Source of the DNA: Bacteroidales bacterium
GTDB lineage: Bacteria; Bacteroidota; Bacteroidia; Bacteroidales; ML635J-15
Assembly (NCBI GenBank): GCA_017551515.1
Contig: JAFZLK010000107.1
Coordinates: 1-64,000 of the forward strand
Reading direction: 5' to 3'
Length of the DNA stretch: 64,000 bases
The position numbers were made by a program, and so were the translations under genes. A model generated the notes under the pieces. That model searched no databases. It was not told the DNA's origin and was given only the letters and a program-made list of their open reading frames with translations. Below are positions 15,349-22,708 of the stretch, one piece after another (positions within the stretch are counted from its first letter, which is position 1; each line of letters opens with the position of its first letter).

Positions 15349-16758
15349 ATGCCAGATACCAGCGACATATCAACATCAGGCAAAGTGACGGCGCAGGATA
15401 TTCGTGTTTCCAGCAAGTTTACCGACTTTGCCGAACTGCCATCAAAGGGACATTGCCGTTTAACGAAAGCGCAGCGCTACGGAATGTGGAATGTGCTGAA
15501 AGGCTTGAAACCACAGTACTCCTCCGATCAGCAGTATGTTGAAATGCTCTCCAAGGAGTTCGCACTGATGGTCGGGTTGACGCACCCAAATATTGTTCGC
15601 ACCTACGGGCACGAAAATGTTCCCGAACTTGGCGAGTGCATAGTTATGGAGTATGTGGATGGTCGTACGCTGGCTGACTTTATAGCCGAGAAACCATCGT
15701 TGGAGCAACGCAAACAGGTAGTTACGGAACTAGTGGATGCACTTTCCTATTGTCACAAAAAGCAGATTGTTCATCAAGACATTAAGCCGTCCAACATTCT
15801 AATAACCCACGATGGCGACCATGTAAAAATAATTGACTTCGGACTGTCCGATAGTCGCGAATGGGCAATACTGAAAGAACCTGCTTACACAAAGGCCTAC
15901 GCAGCACCAGAACAGCTTGCTGGCGAAGAAGTGGACAATCGTACCGATATTTACGCTTTCGGTATTATACTTAGGCAACTGTTTCCGAAACGATATGGAG
16001 GCGTTATTCGCAAATGCCTGCAACCGCAGCGAGAAAAACGGTATTCTTCGGTAGAGACAGTTCTTAATGACATCCAACGTGCCGACAGAAGAAGAAAGAG
16101 GATGCCTATTGTCGCAATTGTACTCACTATTCTGATTGGATTGGCAATATTTATTGGTAGTAGGTTTGTTCAAAAGGAAGAACCTGCGGTTACAATTCCC
16201 GATACACCTGCCATTGAGCATAGTGACAAAGATTCTCTGCCTGTGGAAAATTCGGCGACAAATGAAATCCCGCAACAAACAAAGCCAAATGCTGTTGAAA
16301 ATTTTGTTGCAGAGGAGAATATCGCCACAAATAGCGATGACGAACTTCTTAATCTCTACATTTCCAATATAAAATCGGAACTCGACAGCATCCAGAAACC
16401 ATTCGACGAGAGAATAGAGTCAGGGGAAATCCTTTACAAGGAAGAATACTTAATACTTAGAGGCATTACATGGTATAAGATACTCATTCATATTCAGCAA
16501 CACCGCCAGAGACTGCCGAGGAACAAGCAAAAAATATTTATGCAGCAGGTCAATGACTCGTGGTATGATATGGTAAATAGTTATGATGAGTACGACTCTG
16601 ACGGAAATGATATATACAAAAGTTTTGAATCGCTACATAGTGAAGGTAAGATTTCTGATGATGAGTATGATAAATTGAGGGATGAGTATGCTGCTGAAGA
16701 ATCGGAACTCTTTAGGCTTGTGGATATTCATGCAAAAGAAAGCCGAAAGAATCTCTGA
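15349..16758 (+). CDS. membrane-anchored Ser/Thr protein kinase
   Basis: 469 residues. Kinase domain about residues 30-245: a candidate ATP lysine in NVLKGLK, EF..MVGLTHPNIV as the C-helix, the catalytic loop HQDIKPSN (residue ~142; Gln where most kinases have Arg), DFG (~163) and APEQL. The glycine-rich loop is poorly formed. One membrane helix follows at about 250-272, then an acidic linker and a helical C-terminal domain, probably periplasmic. It fits PASTA-less Hanks-type kinases. The HTH-like gene at 16759 is convergent and ends next to it. Activity is likely but the HQD change suggests RD-independent regulation. Confidence 0.82.
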   Translation: MPDTSDISTSGKVTAQDIRVSSKFTDFAELPSKGHCRLTKAQRYGMWNVLKGLKPQYSSDQQYVEMLSKEFALMVGLTHPNIVRTYGHENVPELGECIVMEYVDGRTLADFIAEKPSLEQRKQVVTELVDALSYCHKKQIVHQDIKPSNILITHDGDHVKIIDFGLSDSREWAILKEPAYTKAYAAPEQLAGEEVDNRTDIYAFGIILRQLFPKRYGGVIRKCLQPQREKRYSSVETVLNDIQRADRRRKRMPIVAIVLTILIGLAIFIGSRFVQKEEPAVTIPDTPAIEHSDKDSLPVENSATNEIPQQTKPNAVENFVAEENIATNSDDELLNLYISNIKSELDSIQKPFDERIESGEILYKEEYLILRGITWYKILIHIQQHRQRLPRNKQKIFMQQVNDSWYDMVNSYDEYDSDGNDIYKSFESLHSEGKISDDEYDKLRDEYAAEESELFRLVDIHAKESRKNL

Positions 16759-17328
16759 TTAGGTTTTGCTCGTACTTGTGAGTCCGCCCTTGTTGCCAAT
16801 TACGAACAGTTCCTTTGTGCCGTCATCGAGTATGTGTTCCACATATAATGGTTCGTTGAGTGTGAAGCGTTCGCAGAGGAATGAATCTCCAACTTTCAGT
16901 TTTGCATTTTCCGATTCGGTCACATCAAACCGATTGTCGCCTTTGTAGCAAAGTTTCAGTCTTCGGTTGGGATTCCAGCGGATTTCTACCTTGTTGTCGG
17001 CGGTCAATTCGTTCGAATACAACGATTTTGCTACCACTCGGTGCGACGACTGCACACTTTCGGTTTCGCAGTAGTCGGTTACAAAGGTTTCCCAGTCGGG
17101 AAAGCCAGTGAAGCGAGCCAAGACATCGAGCGTTGCGGTGCGTACCGATGCATAGCCATCTATGTAGCCCCAGATTCTTTTCAGCGTGGATGTGCTGACT
17201 GTTTCCTTCAATCGACCTTGTATTTCTCCCGACAGGAATATGAAGTCGGTGGAAGTCTTGATGCTATGGTCTGCCGACTCCGATACCAACTGGCGCAAAA
17301 GTGCAATATGTTGTGGATTCAATGACAT
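16759..17328 (-). CDS. HTH-like Bacteroidota-specific protein
   Basis: 189 residues. The N-terminal half (about 1-90) has a pattern common in Bacteroidota, LSGEIQGRLKETVSTSTLKR then IWGYIDGY...TLDVLARFTGFPDWETF, resembling a DNA-binding helical domain. The C-terminal half is beta-rich (about 110-189). Probably a regulator, but no function is assigned. Its -7 box TATCTTTG reads on the minus strand at 17361-17354. The 22 bp repeat at 17385 lies just upstream of that promoter. Confidence 0.65.
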   Translation of the reverse strand: MSLNPQHIALLRQLVSESADHSIKTSTDFIFLSGEIQGRLKETVSTSTLKRIWGYIDGYASVRTATLDVLARFTGFPDWETFVTDYCETESVQSSHRVVAKSLYSNELTADNKVEIRWNPNRRLKLCYKGDNRFDVTESENAKLKVGDSFLCERFTLNEPLYVEHILDDGTKELFVIGNKGGLTSTSKT

Positions 17329-17384
17329 ATTTCTTACATATAAAGTTTCGTGGCAAAGATAATACAGATTACAAAAGCTCGAAT

Positions 17385-17406
17385 GGTTCTTTTATGGTTC
17401 TTTATG
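17385..17406. repeat. left copy of 22 bp direct repeat around the DUF4143 ATPase
   Basis: Begins GGTTCTTTTATGGTTCTTTA and is identical over 22 bases to 18931-18952. It lies upstream of the promoter of the minus-strand gene ending at 17328. Confidence 0.75.
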
Positions 17407-17447
17407 TGTGTTCAATTAGTGGTTTTTATGTTATAGAAATAAATAGA

Positions 17448-17500
17448 TGTCAAAATGTTACAAAAAATAATAATTGTTGGTGTCAAAATATTACAAAAAA
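17448..17500 (+). promoter_or_regulatory. two 20 bp direct repeats with 33 bp period, putative operators
   Basis: TGTCAAAATGTTACAAAAAA (17448-17467) and TGTCAAAATATTACAAAAAA (17481-17500) differ at one base. The second ends four bases before the -7 box TATTTTTG at 17505-17512, so a bound protein would cover the -33 region of the ATPase promoter. Confidence 0.65.
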
Positions 17501-17504
17501 GTTG

Positions 17505-17512
17505 TATTTTTG
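17505..17512 (+). promoter_or_regulatory. -7 box TATTTTTG of the DUF4143 ATPase gene
   Basis: Matches TAnnTTTG, 33 bases upstream of the ATG. The -33 position is taken up by the operator-like repeat. Confidence 0.6.
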
Positions 17513-17545
17513 CTATCGATTTATTACAAATAAAATGATATTATC

Positions 17546-18877
17546 ATGATACAACGAACTGCAATACAATATCTTGAGAATTGGAGAAACTTTTTAGATC
17601 ACAAACCGTTAGTACTTCGTGGTGCTAGACAAGTTGGCAAGACTACTCTTGTAAATCAATTTGCCACAGGATTTGACACATATCTATATCTAAACCTTGA
17701 CCGTCGGCGAGACCGCAATTTGTTTGAAGAAGATGATATTCCAACTTTAATCGACAGAATACACATTCATTGTCGCAAACATAAGACCGAAGGAAAAACT
17801 TTGCTTTTCATAGATGAGATACAAAATTCTCCAGAAGCAGTCCGTTTGCTCCGTTATTTCAGGGAGGAAGCTCCTGAACTATATGTTATTGCCGCAGGTT
17901 CGTTGCTCGAAACACTGATTGACACACATATATCTTTTCCTGTGGGTCGCGTTGAGTATATGGCTTTGCGTCCTTGCTCGTTTGTCGAATTCCTAAATGG
18001 AATAGGCGAAGAGTATGATGCTCAAGTTGTTGCAGATTTATCTGCTGATGCCATACACGACAGGCTTATGAATCATTTTCTCAACTATGTGCTTGTCGGA
18101 GGAATGCCTGAAGCAATTGTGAAATATGCCGAACATAGGGATATACTGGCGGTAAACCCTATTTACAGCACCTTTTTGAACGCATATAGCGATGATGTTC
18201 AAAAATATGCACAAAATAAGACAATGGCAACCGTCATACGCCATATACTCAAGGAGGGGTGGACATACGCAGCGGAGCCTTTAAGTTTCAATAACTTTGC
18301 CGATAGCAATTATCGTTCTCGCGAAATGGGCGAAGCTTTTAGAACCATTGAAAGGGCTTTGTTACTTGAACTTGCTTATCCTGTGACTACAGAACAGATT
18401 CCGTTGATGCCCAATTACCGTCGAAAACCGAAACTATTATGGCTTGATACGGGTTTAGTGAACTATTATGCAGGTATAAGGAGCGAGATATTTAATGTAA
18501 ATGATATTATGTCGGTATGGAAGGGCAGGGTAGCCGAGCATATTGTAGCGCAGGAGTTGATAGCAGAAAACTTTGAGTTTGGCACTCGTCGCAATTATTG
18601 GGTGCGCGAAAAAGTTGACGCATCGGCAGAAATTGATTTTGTGTATAGGTTTGGTAACAAAATAATTCCAGTTGAAGTGAAAAGTGGTACCAATTCAAAA
18701 TTGCGTTCGTTGCACCAATTTATGGATAAGGCTCCTCACGACATAGCTGTGCGCGTATGGACTGGCAGGTTCTCCATCGATACGGTTAGAACGCCATCAG
18801 GTAAAGATTTTAGATTGGTTAACATACCATTCTACTATGTTGGACAATTGGACAAAATACTATCAAGATTACTGTAA
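17546..18877 (+). CDS. AAA_14/DUF4143 ATPase with nuclease-like C-terminus
   Basis: 443 residues, cytoplasmic. Walker A LRGARQVGKTTLVNQ (about 24-38), Walker B LLFIDEIQNS, sensor region VIAAGSLLE, then a winged-helix/DUF4143 part. The C-terminus has a PD-(D/E)XK-like core: AEIDFVYRFG then IPVEVKSG. This family is very common and mobile in Bacteroidota; some members behave as solitary defence or toxin-like genes, but the role is unproven. The gene has its own operator-like repeats and is bracketed by 22 bp direct repeats, so it looks acquired. A second member lies at 50889. Confidence 0.85.
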   Translation: MIQRTAIQYLENWRNFLDHKPLVLRGARQVGKTTLVNQFATGFDTYLYLNLDRRRDRNLFEEDDIPTLIDRIHIHCRKHKTEGKTLLFIDEIQNSPEAVRLLRYFREEAPELYVIAAGSLLETLIDTHISFPVGRVEYMALRPCSFVEFLNGIGEEYDAQVVADLSADAIHDRLMNHFLNYVLVGGMPEAIVKYAEHRDILAVNPIYSTFLNAYSDDVQKYAQNKTMATVIRHILKEGWTYAAEPLSFNNFADSNYRSREMGEAFRTIERALLLELAYPVTTEQIPLMPNYRRKPKLLWLDTGLVNYYAGIRSEIFNVNDIMSVWKGRVAEHIVAQELIAENFEFGTRRNYWVREKVDASAEIDFVYRFGNKIIPVEVKSGTNSKLRSLHQFMDKAPHDIAVRVWTGRFSIDTVRTPSGKDFRLVNIPFYYVGQLDKILSRLL

Positions 18878-18930
18878 TACAAACTAGTAAACTGGGAAAA
18901 ACAATTTTGAAAACAAAAATGCCAGAAATA

Positions 18931-18952
18931 GGTTCTTTTATGGTTCTTTATG
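18931..18952. repeat. right copy of 22 bp direct repeat
   Basis: Identical to 17385-17406; the two copies bound a unit of 1546 bases holding only the ATPase gene and its control region. Confidence 0.75.
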
Positions 18953-19041
18953 CGTTTTTTTTGCAATTGTATTGGTTGTACGCCTTTCTATTTGTAACGA
19001 ATATTGCTGATAATCAGCACAACAGCCACTTAAAATAAATT

Positions 19042-19071
19042 TTGTAGTTTTACTCTCGTTTCTTATATTTG
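19042..19071 (+). promoter_or_regulatory. promoter of the structured RNA (TTG-N19-TATATTTG)
   Basis: TTG at 19042-19044 and TATATTTG at 19064-19071 with a 19-base spacer, an exact consensus match. Transcription would begin near 19078. Confidence 0.75.
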
Positions 19072-19077
19072 CATTTG

Positions 19078-19281
19078 GTTTGGTTCGCCAAGCCGTACAT
19101 ATTGATTAACGAAGCGTTATGCTCGTCTTGTAATCGGGAACGTAGGAAATTTCTGAATTATAATGACAAGAGAGTATAAATGTTCGCGCATACAGCGTGG
19201 GCTATATATTACATCTACATTATAAGGTATTCCTACGACCTCCGATTAGAGAAGTGGTATATCAGTGCCACGCTTCTTTTG
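19078..19281 (+). ncRNA. ssrS: structured RNA, candidate 6S RNA
   Basis: A rod-like fold is visible: closing stem GAAGCGT (19111-19117)/ACGCTTC (19270-19276); a large internal bubble; TAATCGG (19131-19137)/CCGATTA (19242-19248); CGTAGGAA (19141-19148)/TTCCTACG (19230-19237); TTATAATG (19158-19165)/CATTATAA (19218-19225). The 3' side of the bubble can form its own hairpin GTGG...CCAC. A closing stem, central bubble with 3' hairpin and long apical stem is the 6S RNA layout, and the length of about 200 nt fits. A T-run follows at 19277. Identity as 6S is inferred; that it is a structured RNA gene is better supported. Confidence 0.6.
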
Positions 19282-19450
19282 TATAATTTGCCTATTTGGT
19301 GCTGGTGGGCAGAAAAATTAATTTTTAATGCTTATAAAGGTATAAAAAAGAACCAAATTAGAACCAGCGAAGTCTGATTTTTTTTATATTCTTTTGCGGT
19401 GAGAAATTAGATTGAATTAACAGTTTTATTAATATTTAAATTTTAATACT

Positions 19451-19753
19451 ATGGCAGAATTTAACATCAGCGGTCGTATGGCCGTAAAGAGCTTGAAAAA
19501 GCAGTTCAAGGAAGCTTTCGGAGCAACATTGAGAGTTTACAAGGGAAAACAATTTGCAGATGACGATGCAACATTGGCATCTATCCGCGTTGGCGACGCA
19601 AAGGGTGGCGAACTCAAGTGCGCAGGAAACCTCAAGGTTGGAAACTTCGAGAACAAGATGAAGGAATTGTTCGGCGTAACCGTACAGGTTGCCAACAAGG
19701 ACGACAGTGCTTTGGCAAGCAACGACATTACTATTGCGGCAGCAGGAAAGTAA
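19451..19753 (+). CDS. two-repeat 'ISG-NKK' family protein, first copy
   Basis: 100 residues, no signal peptide. Two halves of about 48 residues share the pattern (I/L)..G...(V/I)..(L/F)...F...FG..(L/V).V......D..(T/L)LAS: NISGRMAVKSLKKQFKEAFG then CAGNLKVGNFENKMKELFG. Related, better conserved copies lie at 21409 and 22105. Codon choice is biased to AAG, AAC and TTC-type codons, suggesting high expression (inference). Leader shares 19 bases with the ferredoxin leader. Function unknown; it opens the 14-gene cluster. Confidence 0.75.
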   Translation: MAEFNISGRMAVKSLKKQFKEAFGATLRVYKGKQFADDDATLASIRVGDAKGGELKCAGNLKVGNFENKMKELFGVTVQVANKDDSALASNDITIAAAGK

Positions 19754-19767
19754 TTGTTGATTTGATT

Positions 19768-19806
19768 AAAAGGTATGGGTGGATTATTGCACCTATACCT
19801 TTTTTT
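19768..19806 (+). terminator. intrinsic terminator after the gene at 19451
   Basis: AGGTATGGGTG pairs with CACCTATACCT across an 8 nt loop and is followed by seven T. It should make the first gene the most abundant product, with read-through into the rest. Confidence 0.75.
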
Positions 19807-19848
19807 GTAAAATTTTGTAAAAGTATAAACAGAATAAAATATTTCGAT

Positions 19849-20799
19849 ATGGCAGATAAAGTAAAAGTTTACGGAAAAAGTATGAAGTGGTCGGCAATGG
19901 GTATCATCGGTGCATACGTAAAGATGTATCCGCAGGCAACACTTGACGACCTTAACAAGGCGTTCCCGCGCAATAAAATACTTGGTAGCGATGGAATTTT
20001 GCTGGACACAATTGAAAATCTTCAGAAGAAAGCAGCAGCAACTACAAACACCGATTTCGACGACAATGTAATTAAGGAAGCCATCGACAAGGAATGGCTT
20101 GTTACTCTCAACGATGGAACCCGTGTTTGCTTCTATAATGTAATGTGGACTAAGGACAATTTCCCGAAAATAGTGGAACACGGAAAATTGTACGACATAG
20201 TAATTGCAGATTTCCAAGAAGCCGAAAAAGGTTTCGGCAAGCGCGGAAGCTACACACTCGAGTACCTCAATGGTTATGTTCCGCCTGCACCTAAGAAGCG
20301 TATTCCTATATGGGTGTGGATTCTCTTGGCTATAATTATAATTGCAGTAATAATCATTCTTGCACTGCGCGGATGCAGGGAACAGCAGGTTGTTGTACAG
20401 GAAAAGATTGTCAACGATACGGTTGTTATACACGATACCCTTTATGTACAGCAGATTGAAGAAATTGAAAAGAATTTCAATGCAGCCGAGTTCATACAAG
20501 GCAAGGCCGACCTGTCGGAAAGTGCAAAGTTCGTACTGCACGACTTGGCAAAGGTAATGCAGAAGAATCCGCAGCTTCGTTTGCGTCTCGAAGGACATAC
20601 ATCTGCAGAAGGTGATGCTGCTTTCAACCAGAAACTATCGGAAGCTCGCGCTCAGGCAGCCGTTGATTTCCTTATAAACCACGAAAGCATAGATGCATCG
20701 CGCCTTGAGGCTGTAGGAAAAGGCTCTTCGGAACTGAAGAACACCGATGACCCGATGGCATCGGAAAATAGAAGAACTGAATTTATTGTATTAGAATAA
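19849..20799 (+). CDS. membrane protein with cytoplasmic N-domain and periplasmic OmpA domain
   Basis: 316 residues. N-terminal globular domain (about 1-145) rich in charged residues, one strong membrane helix (about 151-173, IPIWVWILLAIIIIAV), a linker, then an OmpA-type peptidoglycan-binding domain (about 225-316) with LEGHTSAEGD, LSEARAQAAVDFLI, GKGSSEL and ENRRTEF. It would tie a cytoplasmic module to the cell wall through the inner membrane, an arrangement like MotB or ExbD-type anchors. I start at the ATG at 19849; upstream in-frame sequence overlaps the terminator. The N-domain is not recognised. Confidence 0.82.
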   Translation: MADKVKVYGKSMKWSAMGIIGAYVKMYPQATLDDLNKAFPRNKILGSDGILLDTIENLQKKAAATTNTDFDDNVIKEAIDKEWLVTLNDGTRVCFYNVMWTKDNFPKIVEHGKLYDIVIADFQEAEKGFGKRGSYTLEYLNGYVPPAPKKRIPIWVWILLAIIIIAVIIILALRGCREQQVVVQEKIVNDTVVIHDTLYVQQIEEIEKNFNAAEFIQGKADLSESAKFVLHDLAKVMQKNPQLRLRLEGHTSAEGDAAFNQKLSEARAQAAVDFLINHESIDASRLEAVGKGSSELKNTDDPMASENRRTEFIVLE

Positions 20800-20827
20800 A
20801 AATAAATAACAACTAAATTTAAAGAAT

Positions 20828-20959
20828 ATGGTACAGAAAACAAAAAGCGGAAAGGTGGACAAGCGCACCAAGGAAGGCAAGGAGATTGCCGCCCGTATGG
20901 CAAAGGCCCGCAAGGCAAAAGGTAGTTTAAAGAACAGATTAAAAAGATTGTTTAAGTAA
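20828..20959 (+). CDS. 43-residue basic protein
   Basis: Short ORF missed by size filters: ATG at 20828, stop at 20957-20959. About 40% Lys/Arg with no acidic cluster (KTKSGKVDKRTKEGKEIAAR, then MAKARKAKGSLKNRLKRLFK). It lies 28 bases after the OmpA-domain gene and 14 before terB-like. A similar role for basic peptides is played by the gene at 21858. It may bind nucleic acid or a membrane surface; function unknown. Confidence 0.6.
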   Translation: MVQKTKSGKVDKRTKEGKEIAARMAKARKAKGSLKNRLKRLFK

Positions 20960-20973
20960 AAAATTAGGAAAGA

Positions 20974-21390
20974 ATGAAGACTAGTATTGAAAACATAGCA
21001 ACATTCCTTGCTGCCGCAATTATGGCAGACGGTAAATATGATGAGGCTGAAAAAATAGCATTGGGTGAAATCGCTGAGGCTTTCGAGCTGAAGGAAGAAG
21101 AACTCATTAATGCTGTTGATGCAGAAATAGCAAATCAGGAAAAGCTCGCTGACAAGAAGTTGAAGGAACATCTCTGCGTAGCAAGCACTTTTGTAGAAGG
21201 CGAAGAGAACATGTATATCTTCGAGGCAGCACTTGAGTTGATTCTTGTTGACGGCGTGCTTACTGCCGACGAAGTTAATGTCATGTTCGATGTGGCAGAT
21301 GTTTTGGCAATCAGCCAGAGCGATGCAGTTCTTATGCTTGCCGATATGGCTAAGGAAGAACCAGAATTAGAGGTAAAAATTAATTGCTAA
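20974..21390 (+). CDS. TerB-family protein
   Basis: 138 residues, all-helical and acidic. The duplicated motif MADGKYDEAEK...EI and LVDGVLTADEV matches the TerB fold, whose paired acidic loops bind metal ions. TerB proteins belong to Ter-type stress-response modules that often occur near membrane and DNA-processing proteins. Cytoplasmic. In this cluster it sits between a membrane anchor and the two-repeat proteins, so it may act as a metal-dependent sensor or adaptor (inference). Confidence 0.75.
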   Translation: MKTSIENIATFLAAAIMADGKYDEAEKIALGEIAEAFELKEEELINAVDAEIANQEKLADKKLKEHLCVASTFVEGEENMYIFEAALELILVDGVLTADEVNVMFDVADVLAISQSDAVLMLADMAKEEPELEVKINC

Positions 21391-21408
21391 CATTTAAAAT
21401 TAAAGATT

Positions 21409-21789
21409 ATGGCTGGAATATCAGTTAATGGTAACAAGAAGATTGCTACTCTTCAAAAGGAATTCAACGAGCAGTTCCCATATTTGCAATTGTGCATTTT
21501 CTATAGTTATATGCGGAATGAGAAGTCAAAAACACAGCTTAGTGGAGACAAGACTTTGGCTTCTGTGCGTCGTGGAAATGGAACTGGCAAAATTTCTATA
21601 AGTGGGAACAAAAAGATTTCTTCTTTGGAAAAAGAATTCGACAAAGAATTCGGTTTGTATGCACAAGTTTGCTACACATCAAGTGATGGTAAGGGGTATT
21701 ATACTTCCGGTTCTTCAGATTTGATGACACTTTCTGCTTTCAACGAATTTTGCAAAAAGAACAAATGCAAAAAAGGCGTATGGAGATAG
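21409..21789 (+). CDS. two-repeat 'ISG-NKK' family protein, second copy
   Basis: 126 residues. Two halves: ISVNGNKKIATLQKEFNEQF with DKTLASVRRG, then ISISGNKKISSLEKEFDKEF with GLYAQVCY, a YYTSG strand and TLSAFN. Ends in a short Cys/Lys tail (KKNKCKKGVWR). Close paralog of 22105, including the DNA after the stop codon (both read ATAGTACGATAA then a terminator), so the pair arose by duplication of gene plus terminator. Family function unknown. Confidence 0.75.
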   Translation: MAGISVNGNKKIATLQKEFNEQFPYLQLCIFYSYMRNEKSKTQLSGDKTLASVRRGNGTGKISISGNKKISSLEKEFDKEFGLYAQVCYTSSDGKGYYTSGSSDLMTLSAFNEFCKKNKCKKGVWR

Positions 21790-21799
21790 TACGATAATT

Positions 21800-21830
21800 A
21801 AGCGGAGAGACTCAGGTTTCTCCGCTTTTA
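21800..21830 (+). terminator. intrinsic terminator after 21409 gene
   Basis: AAGCGGAGA pairs with TCTCCGCTT and a T-rich run follows. Confidence 0.75.
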
Positions 21831-21857
21831 TTGTATAAGCAAAAAAGATTTGAAAAA

Positions 21858-22043
21858 ATGAGATTGTTTCGGGGTTTGTCTTTTTCGTGGAAAAGAGCAC
21901 TGGGTATCAGTGGCCTGAAGACCAAGGTGGCTCGCAAGACTGGTATTCCAACCACAAGGGGAGGTATGGAACGCAAGGTTGGTAGAGCTGTAGTAAAGGC
22001 ACTCATGGGCAGTAAGACAAAAAATGGAAGAAAGAAAAAATAA
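21858..22043 (+). CDS. 61-residue basic protein
   Basis: MRLFRGLSFSWKRALGISGL opening, then KTKVARKTGIPTTRGGMERKVGR; about a third Lys/Arg. Small basic proteins of this look are common in Bacteroidota and Firmicutes mobile or accessory regions; none has an assigned function that I know. I start at the ATG at 21858 rather than an in-frame ATG at 21831 that lies in the preceding terminator. Confidence 0.6.
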   Translation: MRLFRGLSFSWKRALGISGLKTKVARKTGIPTTRGGMERKVGRAVVKALMGSKTKNGRKKK

Positions 22044-22104
22044 AAGGATATGTCTGCAGTCCTGAAGATGCGGGCGGAAAGGTAAAAACTTAAAAATTAT
22101 TATT

Positions 22105-22632
22105 ATGGCAACAACAACTAAAAAGACAACAACGACAAAAACTGCAGCAAAGAAAACCACTACGGCTAAGCCCGCTGCTAAGAAGACTACAACTACAGCT
22201 AAGCCAGCAGTAAAAAAGGCTGCTCCGGCAAAGACCGCAGTTGAAATTTCGGTAACTGGCAACAAGAAAGTATCAACCTTAAGAACTGAGTTTAATAAGA
22301 AATTCCCATATCTAAACTTATATGTATGTTATAGTTATGGAAGAGATCTGGTAAAAAAGGGTGAGACATTAAATGCAAGAATTCCAGATGATAAGACTTT
22401 AGCTTCTGTTCGCCGTGCCAATTCGGGTGGAGATATTTCTATCAGTGGCAACAAGAAAATCAAGAGCCTAGAGAAAGAGTTTGATACAGTATTTGGATTA
22501 TATGTTCAAGTATGTTATGAGAATAGTGACGGAAATAGATACTACACTAGCGGGACGGCAGATGAAAAGACTCTTTCTGCTTTCAATGCAGAATGTGAAA
22601 AGAACGGTTGCAAGAAAGGCGAATGGAAATAG
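22105..22632 (+). CDS. two-repeat 'ISG-NKK' family protein with histone H1-like tail
   Basis: 175 residues. Residues 1-46 are a low-complexity Ala/Lys/Thr/Pro tail (repeated AKKTTT and AKPA words) like histone H1 or bacterial Hc1-type tails. The rest is the two-repeat domain: ISVTGNKKVSTLRTEF, then DDKTLASVRRANSGG and ISISGNKKIKSLEKEF, GLYVQVCYENSDG, TLSAFN, and the Cys/Lys end. The tail should bind DNA or another polyanion. The repeats suggest length variation in the tail. Function unknown. Confidence 0.75.
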   Translation: MATTTKKTTTTKTAAKKTTTAKPAAKKTTTTAKPAVKKAAPAKTAVEISVTGNKKVSTLRTEFNKKFPYLNLYVCYSYGRDLVKKGETLNARIPDDKTLASVRRANSGGDISISGNKKIKSLEKEFDTVFGLYVQVCYENSDGNRYYTSGTADEKTLSAFNAECEKNGCKKGEWK

Positions 22633-22640
22633 TACGATAA

Positions 22641-22677
22641 ACAAGCGGAAAAAAACTTTGGCCTTCCGCTTGTTTTG
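22641..22677 (+). terminator. intrinsic terminator after 22105 gene
   Basis: ACAAGCGGAA pairs with TTCCGCTTGT followed by TTTTG. Paralogous to the terminator at 21800. Confidence 0.75.
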
Positions 22678-22708
22678 TATATGACAAAAAATAATAATCT
22701 AATAAAAT

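Noticed and set aside
19180-19377. 65-codon open frame with many Tyr and Ile
   Set aside because: It lies inside the structured RNA and beyond, has no family similarity and starts in a paired region.
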